Source: Bradyrhizobium sp. CCBAU 53340 (GTDB lineage: Bacteria; Pseudomonadota; Alphaproteobacteria; Rhizobiales; Xanthobacteraceae). From it: a stretch of 64,000 nucleotides of DNA. The position numbers were made by a program, and so were the translations under genes. Within the stretch, counting starts at the first letter, position 1. The number at the start of each line of letters is the position of its first letter. The DNA lies in assembly GCF_015291645.1 (NCBI RefSeq), contig NZ_CP030055.1:1488001-1552000 (forward strand), given 5' to 3'. Below are positions 42,615-51,062 of the stretch, one piece after another. Below the pieces are notes generated by a model. It had not been told where the DNA came from. It saw only the letters and a program-made list of their open reading frames with translations, and ran no database searches.

Positions 42615-44696
42615 ATGGCCGATACGTTAGCTGCTAGCCTGCCGAACCCGCGACGCTTCGGCGCGGATGCCTTCTTCGCAGGCGGTATCGTGACCATGCT
42701 CACGATCCTGTTCCTGCCGATTCCTCCTGTATTGATCGACCTCGGCCTTGCCGTTTCGATCGCGCTGTCGGCCCTGATCCTGATGGTCGCACTGTGGATC
42801 CAGCGGCCGCTCGACTTCTCGGCTTTCCCGACCGTGCTCCTGATCGCGACGATCTTGCGGCTCGCGCTGAACATCGCGACCACCCGCCTGATCCTGTCAC
42901 GCGGCGGGGAGGGCGAGCAGGCTGCAGGCCATGTGGTCGCAGGTTTCTCGAAATTCGTCATGGGCGGCGACTTCGTCATCGGCCTGATCATCTTCGCAAT
43001 CCTGGTCACGGTGAACTTCGTCGTGATCACCAAGGGCGCAACGCGTATTGCGGAAGTCGGCGCCCGCTTCACCCTGGACGCCATCCCCGGCAAGCAGATG
43101 GCGATCGACGCGGATCTTTCCGCGGGTCTGATCGACGACAAGGAGGCACAGCGCCGGCGCCGCGAGCTCGAGGAAGAGAGCGCGTTCTTCGGTGCGATGG
43201 ACGGCGCCTCGAAGTTCGTCCGCGGTGACGCCATTGCCGGCCTGATCATCACGGCGATCAACATTTTCGGCGGCATCATCATCGGCGTCACCCATCACGG
43301 GCTGACCTTGTCGCGCGCCGCCGACGTCTACACCAAGCTCTCCGTCGGCGACGGTCTGGTGTCGCAGATGCCGGCGCTGATCGTGTCGCTGTCTGCGGGT
43401 CTTCTGGTCTCCAAGGGCGGCACCAGGGGGTCGGCGGAGCAGGCGGTGCTGCGTCAGCTCGGCGGCTATCCGCGCGCGGTGTCGGCTGCGTCCTTGATGA
43501 TGTTCGTGCTTGCCTTGATGCCGGGTCTGCCGATGCCGCCATTCGTGCTCCTGGGCGGCGTCATGGCGTTCGTCGGCTATTCGCTGCCGAGGCGGCAGGC
43601 GGCCGCGAAGCAGAAGGAAGATGCACGCAAGGCCGAAGAGCGCGCGCAGAGCGAGGCCAAGGAATCCGTCAAGGAATCGCTCAAGACCGCCGAGATCGAG
43701 CTGTCGCTGGGCAGCCATCTGTCGGTTCACCTGCTCGGTTCGCGCAACGAGCTCGCGCACCGCGTCAGCAAGATCCGCAAGAAGTTCGCCAAGCAGTACG
43801 GCTTCGTCGTTCCCGAGATCAAGCTGTCCGACAATCTGTCGATCGACCCGAAGGGATACCAGATCCGGATTCACGATACCCGTGTCGCTCATGGCGAACT
43901 CAGGATCGGCGAGATCATGGTGCTGGTGGACAAGGACGGCAAGCCGGACGTGCCGGGCGATGAGGTGATCGAACCCGCCTTCGGCATGAAGGCACTGTGG
44001 GTGACGGAAGCCTTCGTCGACGAAGTCCGGCGGCAGGGCTGCAAGCCGGTCGACAATCTGTCGGTCCTGCTCACGCATCTGAGCGAAGTGCTGAGGGCGA
44101 ACCTGTCGCAGCTGCTCTCCTACAAGGACATGCGCGGACTGCTTGACCGGCTCGAGCCCGAGTACAAGCGCCTGGTCGACGATCTCTGCCCGTCGCAGAT
44201 CTCCTATTCCGGCCTATTGGCGATCCTGAAGATCCTGCTGGCTGAGCGGGTATCGATCCGGAACCTGCATCTGATCCTGGAAGCGATTGCCGAGATTGCG
44301 CCTCACGTGCGTCGTTCCGAGCAGGTCGCCGAGCATGTGCGCATGCGCCTGGCCCAGCAGATCTGCGGCGATCTCTCCGACAACGGCGTGCTCAACGTCC
44401 TTCGTCTCGGCAACCGCTGGGATCTTGCGTTCCACCAGAGCCTGAAACGCGACGGCAAGGGCGACGTCGTCGAGTTCGATGCCGATCCGCGGCTGATCGA
44501 GCAGTTCGCGACCGAAGCGAGTGCCGCGATCCGGAAGTTCACGGAAGACGGCACCAGCGTGGTGCTGGCGGTGACCCCGGAAGCGCGCCCCTATGTCCGC
44601 ATGATTCTGGAGCGCGTGTTTCCGACACTGCCGGTGCTGTCGCATGTGGAGGTCGCCCGCAGCGCGGAGATCCGGGCACTCGGAGGCATCTCGTGA
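42615..44696 (+). CDS. flhA: Flagellar export gate protein FlhA
   Basis: A 693-residue export gate component with about eight N-terminal membrane helices, then a long cytoplasmic domain that receives export substrates. Family motifs include [20 protein letters not shown], the FHIPEP-like segment [20 protein letters not shown] and the C-terminal [19 protein letters not shown]. It overlaps fliR by four bases. Confidence 0.96.
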   Translation: MADTLAASLPNPRRFGADAFFAGGIVTMLTILFLPIPPVLIDLGLAVSIALSALILMVALWIQRPLDFSAFPTVLLIATILRLALNIATTRLILSRGGEGEQAAGHVVAGFSKFVMGGDFVIGLIIFAILVTVNFVVITKGATRIAEVGARFTLDAIPGKQMAIDADLSAGLIDDKEAQRRRRELEEESAFFGAMDGASKFVRGDAIAGLIITAINIFGGIIIGVTHHGLTLSRAADVYTKLSVGDGLVSQMPALIVSLSAGLLVSKGGTRGSAEQAVLRQLGGYPRAVSAASLMMFVLALMPGLPMPPFVLLGGVMAFVGYSLPRRQAAAKQKEDARKAEERAQSEAKESVKESLKTAEIELSLGSHLSVHLLGSRNELAHRVSKIRKKFAKQYGFVVPEIKLSDNLSIDPKGYQIRIHDTRVAHGELRIGEIMVLVDKDGKPDVPGDEVIEPAFGMKALWVTEAFVDEVRRQGCKPVDNLSVLLTHLSEVLRANLSQLLSYKDMRGLLDRLEPEYKRLVDDLCPSQISYSGLLAILKILLAERVSIRNLHLILEAIAEIAPHVRRSEQVAEHVRMRLAQQICGDLSDNGVLNVLRLGNRWDLAFHQSLKRDGKGDVVEFDADPRLIEQFATEASAAIRKFTEDGTSVVLAVTPEARPYVRMILERVFPTLPVLSHVEVARSAEIRALGGIS

Positions 44697-45445
44697 TCGC
44701 AGGGCTCACCGACAACGTGCTCGCCACGTTCATCGTGTTCTGCCGTATCGGCGCCTGCCTGATGCTCGTGCCCGGCTATTCCAGCGTGAACGTTCCGCCG
44801 CAGATCCGCCTGTTCGTCGCCCTGGTCACGACGTTCGCACTGACGCCAATCCTGCTCTCGCTCCTGAAGCCCCTCGTGGACGGCGCATCGCCCTTGACGC
44901 TGGCGCTCCTGATCGGCACTGAGCTCCTGGTCGGCAGCGTCATCGGTCTCGGCGGGCGCGTCTTCTTCCTCGCGCTCCAGACCATGCTCGCCGTGATGGC
45001 AAGCGCAATCGGGCTCAGCAGCATCCCGGGTACGCCGGTGGGCGACACCGATCCGGCGCCGCCCGTGGTGCCGCTGATCATGGCCGCCGTCACCACGCTG
45101 TTCTTCCTGACCGATCAGCACTGGCAGGTTCTGCACGGGTTGATGAACTCCTACGACGTCTGGCATCCTGGCGAGAAGCTGAGCGGCGAGATGGCGCTGA
45201 ACCAGCTCGTCAGCCGCCTTACCGACGCGTTCGTGCTGACGCTGCGGATTACGAGCCCCTTCATCGTCTATTCGGTCGTCGTCAATTTTTCGGTTGGTCT
45301 CATCAACAAGCTGACGCCGGCCATACCGGTCTATTTCGTCTCGGTGCCGTTCGTCCTGTTCGGTGGCTTCCTGCTGCTCTACCTCACCAGCGACGAGTTG
45401 CTGACGCAGTTCATGCTCGGCCTGTCGTCATGGCTGGCGGGGTGA
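44693..45445 (+). CDS. fliR: Flagellar export gate protein FliR
   Basis: A 250-residue export channel protein with six membrane helices, starting at GTG. Family features include [20 protein letters not shown] and [20 protein letters not shown]. It lies directly after flhA, and the next gene starts at its stop. Confidence 0.95.
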   Translation: MIAGLTDNVLATFIVFCRIGACLMLVPGYSSVNVPPQIRLFVALVTTFALTPILLSLLKPLVDGASPLTLALLIGTELLVGSVIGLGGRVFFLALQTMLAVMASAIGLSSIPGTPVGDTDPAPPVVPLIMAAVTTLFFLTDQHWQVLHGLMNSYDVWHPGEKLSGEMALNQLVSRLTDAFVLTLRITSPFIVYSVVVNFSVGLINKLTPAIPVYFVSVPFVLFGGFLLLYLTSDELLTQFMLGLSSWLAG

Positions 45446-45447
45446 CG

Positions 45448-45870
45448 ATGATGACATCCCGGGCGGACAAGCTCAGTCGAATCGTCTCGCTGGTAAAGCT
45501 CCAGCTTCGGCTGGCCGAATGGCAGCTCGTGCAACTGCGCCAGCAGGAGCAGGCCATGCAGGAAGAGCAGGCGTGGCTGGTAGGGACTCTGAACGAGGCA
45601 AGACCGCCAGCGGGATCGTCGAGCGAGTCGATCGCGCGGCGGCTCAACAGAACGAGCGTCGGCGTGCGCCTCGTGCAGGAGCGCGCTTCGATGCAGCATG
45701 ACAAGGTCCGCGCGGAGAACCGGCGCGTAAAGCAGCTCGAGGAAGTCGCAAAGGCGGCGCTCGCCGATAAGCTGCGTCAGGCCGAGCAGCGATCGCTTGA
45801 GGAAATCACGGGGACCCATGCCGCCATGCGTGACCTGATGCCGCGGCCAGCCAGCCGGAACAAGACATGA
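45448..45870 (+). CDS. FliJ-like coiled-coil export protein (probable)
   Basis: A basic, highly helical protein of 140 residues (MMTSRADKLSRIVSLVKLQL and KQLEEVAKAALADKLRQAEQ) with no other domain. Size, coiled coil and place near the export genes suggest FliJ, which stimulates FliI. FliJ sequences are poorly conserved, so the call is tentative. Possible starts are ATG 45430, 45448 and 45451; 45430 would overlap fliR by 16 bases. It overlaps the next gene by four bases. Confidence 0.6.
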   Translation: MMTSRADKLSRIVSLVKLQLRLAEWQLVQLRQQEQAMQEEQAWLVGTLNEARPPAGSSSESIARRLNRTSVGVRLVQERASMQHDKVRAENRRVKQLEEVAKAALADKLRQAEQRSLEEITGTHAAMRDLMPRPASRNKT

Positions 45871-46352
45871 TTGTAACTGCGACGTCCGACCTCGTCCTCG
45901 ACGTTCTCGACGCCGCCGATCCGGTAGCGCAGCGGACGGCGACGGCAAAGCTCGAGGCGCTGAGATCGTCGGATGCCGATTTTGCTGCGACGATGGACGC
46001 TGCGGCCAGCAAGGCGGCTGATCAATCTTCCGCAGGTGCGGCCGAGGCGCAATCGGGTGTGGTGAACGGGCCGCCAGTGCAGGTGATCAAGAAGCCCGGT
46101 CCCGACGAGGTCTATCGCAAGTTCGAAGCGTTCATCCTCCAGACCTTCGTCGAGACGATGTTGCCGAAGGAGTCCGAGGAAGTATTCGGCAAGGGCACCG
46201 CCGGCGGCATCTGGAAATCGATGCTGGCCGAGCAGCTCGGCAATCAGCTGGCGAAGGGCAAGGGGATCGGAATTGCCAAGCAGCTCGCGTCCGCACATCC
46301 GGCAGGGCCGGATATGACGGGGAAGGCGGGTGATGGATCTCGGAATGGGTGA
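45867..46352 (+). CDS. Rod-binding protein, FlgJ N-terminal domain (CheL type)
   Basis: A 161-residue protein whose second half (PDEVYRKFEAFILQTFVETM and GGIWKSMLAEQLGNQLAKG) is the FlgJ rod-cap domain. The muramidase half is lacking and is supplied by the separate lytic transglycosylase at 36.5 kb. In rhizobia and Caulobacter this short form is often named CheL, though the role is rod assembly. Confidence 0.85.
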   Translation: MIVTATSDLVLDVLDAADPVAQRTATAKLEALRSSDADFAATMDAAASKAADQSSAGAAEAQSGVVNGPPVQVIKKPGPDEVYRKFEAFILQTFVETMLPKESEEVFGKGTAGGIWKSMLAEQLGNQLAKGKGIGIAKQLASAHPAGPDMTGKAGDGSRNG

Positions 46353-46376
46353 CGAAGGTTGAGGGGTGAATTTGCT

Positions 46377-46901
46377 ATGCAGGTAGAACAGAGCGCGACG
46401 GCTCCGGCGATGGAGCAGCCGGTCATGGATACAGAGGCGATGACGGAAGCTGCGCCGGGCGATGCTCTGTTGCCGGCGTTGCTGCTCGATATCGGCGCCG
46501 TCATGATCACCGACGACGCTGAAGCAGCAAGATTGGAGGCGACGCGATCCGAGGAGATCAGCGGCCTGCTGGCTGCAATTCGTCGGCTCGAAGGCATCGT
46601 GGAGGAAGAGACCACTGCACTCGCGATGGGACAGAAGGTCGACTTCGACGATTTCAGCGCCCGGAAGAGCCGCAGCATGCTGGAATTCGTCCGCCTGATG
46701 CGCGCACGGATGCATCTCGGCGTCGAGACCGAGATCACCGAGGAAATTCAGCGGCTGCGTGAGAAGCTGGAGCGAAACCGCTCCCTCCTTGAAATGCACT
46801 ACGATGCGGTGCGCGAGGTCGCGACCATCATTGTCAAGGCGATCAAGGATGCCGAATCGGACGGCACCTACACGGGTCGCGCAGCGCGGGACGGAAAATG
46901 A
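46377..46901 (+). CDS. FlgN-like flagellar chaperone (probable)
   Basis: A 174-residue helical protein. The conserved C-terminal part (FDDFSARKSRSMLEFVRLMR, then RSLLEMHYDAVREVATIIVK and KDAESDGTYTG) resembles the rhizobial FlgN-like family that keeps FlgK and FlgL export-ready. The ATG at 46377 is chosen, with GAGGGG ten bases upstream, over a TTG at 46359. It overlaps the next gene by four bases. Confidence 0.6.
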   Translation: MQVEQSATAPAMEQPVMDTEAMTEAAPGDALLPALLLDIGAVMITDDAEAARLEATRSEEISGLLAAIRRLEGIVEEETTALAMGQKVDFDDFSARKSRSMLEFVRLMRARMHLGVETEITEEIQRLREKLERNRSLLEMHYDAVREVATIIVKAIKDAESDGTYTGRAARDGK

Positions 46902-47356
46902 TCAAGCTCGTTCTGGCCGGTCTCTGGGTCTGCATCCTCACCGCGGGCACGAGCTATGGCGTGGCCTACTGGAAAGAGAACGGCACCCTATTGTCCGGGA
47001 AGGACGAATATCTCGATGGGCTGCAATATCAGAAGACGCGGGCGCTGAGTGTGCCCATGGTCGAGAGCGGCGCGGTTCAGGGCTATATCGTCGCGCGTTT
47101 CGTCTACACCGTGGAGGCGAAGACGATGCACCAGCTCACCGTGCCGCCCGAGCCGTTCGTCGTGGACGAAGCCTTTCGCCGGATCTACGCGGACGAGCGC
47201 CTCGATTTCAGGAAGCTCGCCCGCTACGACCTCTCCGTCCTGACTGCCGCGATCAAGCAGCGCGTCAACGAGCGGATGCAGGCCGACATCGTCCAGGACG
47301 TGCTGGTCGAGGACTTCAACTACGTCTCCAAGGAAGAATTCCAGCAGAAGCCGTAA
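46898..47356 (+). CDS. Membrane-anchored flagellar-operon protein, possibly FliL-like
   Basis: A 152-residue protein with an N-terminal membrane helix (IKLVLAGLWVCILTAGTSYG) and a periplasmic domain ending AAIKQRVNERMQADIVQDVL followed by VEDFNY. The ending, helix plus DVLxxDF, is reminiscent of FliL, and a true FliL exists at 25.4 kb. This could therefore be a second FliL-type stator accessory, but the similarity is remote. It is the last gene before the terminator, coupled to the flgN-like gene by ATGA. Confidence 0.5.
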   Translation: MIKLVLAGLWVCILTAGTSYGVAYWKENGTLLSGKDEYLDGLQYQKTRALSVPMVESGAVQGYIVARFVYTVEAKTMHQLTVPPEPFVVDEAFRRIYADERLDFRKLARYDLSVLTAAIKQRVNERMQADIVQDVLVEDFNYVSKEEFQQKP

Positions 47357-47412
47357 CGCGCCGGGCGGCGAGACGGCATCGGCATAACCGACATTCTGAC
47401 GTCGAAATCAAA

Positions 47413-47457
47413 TCGGCCTCTAACGGGATCTCCCCGCAGAGGCCGACGCTCGTTTTG
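47413..47457 (+). terminator. Terminator of the long flagellar operon
   Basis: TCGGCCTCT (47413-47421) pairs with AGAGGCCGA (47438-47446) with a 16-base loop and a TTTT run soon after. It lies between the convergent flagellar operon and lafR. Confidence 0.75.
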
Positions 47458-47477
47458 TAAACCGTGGCTCAAGCGCC

Positions 47478-48248
47478 TCAGTTGCCGGCCGGGTATGCCG
47501 CCGGCGCGGCATGGGCCCGATTCAGCAGGATGCCGACCTCATCGAGATCCTGCATCGGCTCGTCGATTGCTTCGTTGGCGGGGATGTTGAGCCGGTAGCC
47601 GACGTAGCGCCGTGCCACGATGGCGTCGAAGCCGAGGCGGTCGCGGAGCTTCTTGCGCAGCTTGCTGACGTGACTCTCGATCACGCTCTCGTCGAACGTG
47701 GATTCGAAGATGCCGTAGACCGCGTTGAAGATCTGCGTCTTGGTGATCCACTTGCCGTGATTGCTGACCATATATTCGAGAATGCGCAGCTCGCGGCGGG
47801 GCAAGGTGAGGGCATGGCCCGCGATCTCGGGGTCACGGCCGTTGAAGAAGACCTGGATCCTGGTCTCGCAAGGCCTGGGCAGCTCGCCGACCCGGCGGCG
47901 CGCGATCGCGGCCGTTCGGGCCAGGATCTCACGCAGGTGGATCGGCACGTGGACGACGTCGTCGACGCCGGATTCAAACAGCTCCAGCGTGTTCTTGAGC
48001 ATCTTCTGGCCGCTCATCGCGATGATCGGGGCCGCTGAGCGCTTGCGCATCGCCCGTGGCAAACTTCCGCGGGCATCGCAATCCCCCAGAAGGAAGGCAT
48101 CAACGGCTGCCAAGTCCGATTCGTTGGCGGATTGCAGCCAGTCCCAGAATTCTCCGGAGGTGAAGCCGATCGACGATACGCCTTCGCGAACGAGCCCTCC
48201 TACGTAGCTGTTCGTGACGCTCTCGCGATCATCAACGATTATATACAT
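47478..48248 (-). CDS. lafR: LafR/FtcR-type flagellar master regulator
   Basis: A 256-residue OmpR-like protein. The N-terminal receiver looks degenerate: an acidic pair (VDD) is present, but where the phosphate-accepting aspartate should be there is Gly55 with Asp56 next to it. The usual lysine before the last proline is a valine (HVPIHL). The C-terminal winged helix (LRILEYMVSNHGKWITKTQI, ESHVSKLRKKL, ARRYVGYRLN) is intact. FtcR of Brucella, Rem of Sinorhizobium and LafR of Bradyrhizobium activate flagellar genes. The gene faces the operon tail to tail and has no copy of the flagellar motif at its own start. Confidence 0.9.
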   Translation of the reverse strand: MYIIVDDRESVTNSYVGGLVREGVSSIGFTSGEFWDWLQSANESDLAAVDAFLLGDCDARGSLPRAMRKRSAAPIIAMSGQKMLKNTLELFESGVDDVVHVPIHLREILARTAAIARRRVGELPRPCETRIQVFFNGRDPEIAGHALTLPRRELRILEYMVSNHGKWITKTQIFNAVYGIFESTFDESVIESHVSKLRKKLRDRLGFDAIVARRYVGYRLNIPANEAIDEPMQDLDEVGILLNRAHAAPAAYPAGN

Positions 48249-48995
48249 CAGTCAGTCGCCCCTGTTTCGCACTTGCAGCGGCCGGGAGGTTTATTGTGAT
48301 GCCCCGGCTCGCAGCCATGCTGTTTGACGATATTCCCTCCCGCGAACCGTTTTTACGTTTCGATATTCGCGGGCAGCCCTACGCCTTCAGTGCCTGCGTG
48401 AGCAGGCCTGTTACTTCGACTCGATACTGAACGCTTACTGCGTGAAGCCCGGCCGGTGCCTTACGGATCACCTTGCGGGGCGGGTTGAGAAAGCGACTTG
48501 GTACAGTTGCGTCACGTTGCTCATCGCGTTCGAACACTACTGAACTCAGTCGATCTCCTCGCCAACGGGCGAGAATCACTTGCTGTACACCGTAACAATT
48601 GCCGAATTCCGATCAAGCGTGCGAAACAAAGCGTTTGCTACGTGTGCTTGATGCTGTTGGTTTGTTTCCGGTTGTTTCTTTGTATTTCAGAGCGCACCAG
48701 TTGATTTGAAATTCGAACTAGTTTCGCACCGTGGTGGTTGTAAAGTTCCACATGTCCGTACAAACACAGCTATTTTGGGTAGTGTCGCCGAACCGTCACA
48801 GTGAGGGGTTTTCAACCCCGAATTGACTCTCCTGGGTGCGCACCCGCCTGCGACAATTCGACTCACATATGGCGGCGAGACTCCAGTTTGGCAAAATCTT
48901 GGCGAGTGTGTGTCTTTCGAGTCGCACTTTTGCCTCTTGCATGACTCCTCGGACCCCCGACGCATCACGCGTGACGAAGAATTTTCGACGCGCAC
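48249..48995. other. Long noncoding region between lafR and the gene at 49,059
   Basis: About 810 bases divide two divergent genes, visibly richer in A and T than the surroundings from about 48,500 to 49,000. No reading frame is convincing. One short hairpin GGGGTT-TTC-AACCCC lies at 48805-48819. An inverted repeat GTTCGT/ACGAAC lies at 49022-49047, just before the 49,059 gene. The lafR promoter should be here. An undescribed small RNA is possible but unproved. Confidence 0.55.
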
Positions 48996-49019
48996 GTTTC
49001 AGGCAAGCTTCGCCAACTA
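48996..49019 (+). promoter_or_regulatory. Candidate flagellar promoter motif for the gene at 49,059
   Basis: GTTTCAGGCAAGCTTCGCC with CTA at its end lies 39 bases before the start codon. Its second half matches the flagellin and motA sites (CAAGCTTCG, four bases, CTA). The short downstream run ACTAGGT is shared with the motA site. Confidence 0.6.
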
Positions 49020-49058
49020 GGTTCGTTCGACAGATCGATACGAACGGAGCATTTTCAA

Positions 49059-50003
49059 ATGTCGTCCGACGGAAAAGCGCGTCCCGCAGAAGCTGCGGAT
49101 GCGTCCCCCGCGGTGAAGCCCACTCCGGAAGCGCGCGACACGAAGCTCAATAACAATGCGCGCTCCGCCAAGCCCGCGATGAGCGCGAAGCCCGCATCAG
49201 CGTCGAGCGACGAAGCTGCAGCGAAGGAAGCGCTCGAGGGATTGAAGCGTATCCGTGCCAAGGCACGCCTGGACAAGATGGCGATACCGAAGCCTGCGCC
49301 GACGGTGATCAAGCCGGCGGTGATCGTGGCCAAGCCGCCGCCGCCACGCCCGACCTGGGTCGCGCCGCTCGCGACGCTGGCGGTTGCTGCCATCCTCGTG
49401 GTTTGCGCCTGTACCGGCGTCATTGCCTATCTCACCACGCAGCCGAGCCAGACCAATGTTGCGGCCAATGCCGAGATCAGGAATCTGCGCGACACGGTCG
49501 CCCAGCTGCGCAAGCAATTGTCGGGCGTATCCGAGAACCTCGATGGTCTGCGCACGGCGGTCGATCAGTCGAGCAAAGCGACCAGCGATCGCTTCGGCCG
49601 CTTTGCCGAGAATCTGGACCGCATCGAGCGGGTGAGCTCGTCGTCGACGGCGAAGCTCGACAGGCTGGCCCAGGCCCAGGTCCAGCCGCCGGCTCCCGTG
49701 GCCGCGCAGGCGGTGTCGCCATCGCCGGCCATGCCGATGATGGCCTCGGTCACCGCGCCCGAGACCACGGGCTCGGTGTCCCCGATCGAACGCAGCTCTG
49801 CACCACGAAAGGTGGTCAAGGGCTGGTCAGTCCGCCAGGCCTATGAGGGTGTCGCGATTCTTCAGGGACCGAGCGGTGTCGTCGAGGCCGTGCTCGGCCA
49901 GCAGGTTCCGAGCCTCGGCCGAGTCGAAGAGATCAGGTACGAGAACGGCCGTCTGGTCGTCGACATCAGCGGCGGCGGCGTCGTCTATTCCGCGCGCAGG
50001 TGA
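49059..50003 (+). CDS. Unknown one-TM protein, probably in the flagellar regulon
   Basis: A 314-residue protein not recognised as any named flagellar part. The cytoplasmic N-terminus (about 100 residues) is alanine-, lysine- and proline-rich. One membrane helix follows (LATLAVAAILVVCACTGVIA), then a coiled coil (IRNLRDTVAQLRKQLSGVSE) and a proline-rich spacer. The C-terminal domain (VKGWSVRQAYEGVAILQGPS, then EIRYENGRLVVDISGGGVVY) may be periplasmic. The motif upstream is shared with the flagellar operons and the gene lies next to lafR, so a motility role is inferred. It could instead be an unrelated envelope protein. Confidence 0.8.
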   Translation: MSSDGKARPAEAADASPAVKPTPEARDTKLNNNARSAKPAMSAKPASASSDEAAAKEALEGLKRIRAKARLDKMAIPKPAPTVIKPAVIVAKPPPPRPTWVAPLATLAVAAILVVCACTGVIAYLTTQPSQTNVAANAEIRNLRDTVAQLRKQLSGVSENLDGLRTAVDQSSKATSDRFGRFAENLDRIERVSSSSTAKLDRLAQAQVQPPAPVAAQAVSPSPAMPMMASVTAPETTGSVSPIERSSAPRKVVKGWSVRQAYEGVAILQGPSGVVEAVLGQQVPSLGRVEEIRYENGRLVVDISGGGVVYSARR

Positions 50004-50016
50004 GCGGCCGGCAATT

Positions 50017-50595
50017 CTATTGGCGGTGATGCTCGAAGCTGGTGCATAGCAGGTCGATCTCCGCCTCCGCGATCGGCGCGCGAAACAGCCGGCAGGTGAA
50101 CTCGACCGTGGTCCGGTTCTCGGAGCTGGTGCGGTCCTCGCGGAGGAAGATGCATCGCCTGCAGACGTCGGTATGGTGCCGCTGCTCGGCGGCCTCCGCC
50201 TGATCGAGGACGTGTCGCAAGGTGTCGCGAAAACCGATCTTGCTGTCCTCATTGAGAACGGCAATGGCATCCACGAGGCCGCTTACGGGATCGCGCGCCA
50301 GAAACTTCTTGCCCTGCTGCGTCACGCTCAGCATCACCGAACGCTTGTCCTTGGCGGAGCGCTTCCGTTCCAGATAGCCAAGACGCTCGAGCTCGCCGAT
50401 GATGAAGGAGGCGGTGCCACGCGTGGTGCCGACATAGCTCGCCAGCGCCGAAGGCGTCCGGGAGAAGCGATTGGCGCGGGAGAGGAATCGCAGTGCCATC
50501 CACTCACGGTCGCGCATGCCGTGCTTGGTGCCTTCGAACCACAGGATCCGCGCAACCTGTCCCAATAACTCAATTGTTTCACGAGCCAAATTCAT
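50017..50595 (-). CDS. MarR-family transcriptional regulator with C-terminal four-cysteine motif (paralogue B)
   Basis: A 192-residue regulator, a close relative of paralogue A at the other end of the flagellar cluster. The winged helix (TPSALASYVGTTRGTASFII, DKRS wing) is conserved. The four cysteines are Cys145, Cys148, Cys168 and Cys184 (CRRC, TCRLFRAP, LLCTSFE). Beyond these, little of the extension is shared, so the cysteines are probably functional. It lies tail to tail with the 49,059 gene and head to head with an MFS transporter, which it may control. Confidence 0.87.
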   Translation of the reverse strand: MNLARETIELLGQVARILWFEGTKHGMRDREWMALRFLSRANRFSRTPSALASYVGTTRGTASFIIGELERLGYLERKRSAKDKRSVMLSVTQQGKKFLARDPVSGLVDAIAVLNEDSKIGFRDTLRHVLDQAEAAEQRHHTDVCRRCIFLREDRTSSENRTTVEFTCRLFRAPIAEAEIDLLCTSFEHHRQ

Positions 50596-51062
50596 ATCGA
50601 TGCCAGATCGGATAAAGGTCTATTCAATTGAGCCCTTGGGTGCGAAATCGCTGCGCATCGGAATGAAGCTGTCGAGCATTGCCTCGCTCGAAGCAGAAGC
50701 GATTGCCGCGCTTGAAGACGCTTCTCCGTCCTGGAGATGGAACATTCGGCAGTGGAACTAGAGCGTCACGACGAAAGTTCGAGTAAATATGACGGCTCAA
50801 CTGATCTGAAAATTTCAGTCAAATGGCGCGAGCTCGCGTCGTTTGGCGGGCGATGTGCAGTCTCCGGGCAACATGATGTGTCGACGCGGCCACGATCGGG
50901 CCTGTTTGTTGCGGCGGAACGCTTCGAATTACGAGAAACCGCGCAGATCATGTCACACATGCTGGTGGGTACGCAGCGAGAGAACCCCTTTTTTCGGTTA
51001 ATGGATGTTGCGACGCAGCGCGGCGAGGCGGTTAAATCAAGCACAGGTTCAGGTCAGGGAGA
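50596..51062. other. Divergent regulatory region between marR paralogue B and an MFS gene
   Basis: This 467-bp stretch has no convincing gene. A perfect 13-base palindrome CTGAAAATTTCAG lies at 50806-50818 and could be a regulator site. The MFS start has a good Shine-Dalgarno (CAGGGAGA) just before 51063. Confidence 0.45.

Noticed and set aside
18050..47356. Genes for FliD, FliS, FliO or FlgM
   Set aside because: I looked through every gene in the cluster and none fits. Their absence is common in alphaproteobacterial flagella, so I do not count it as unusual.
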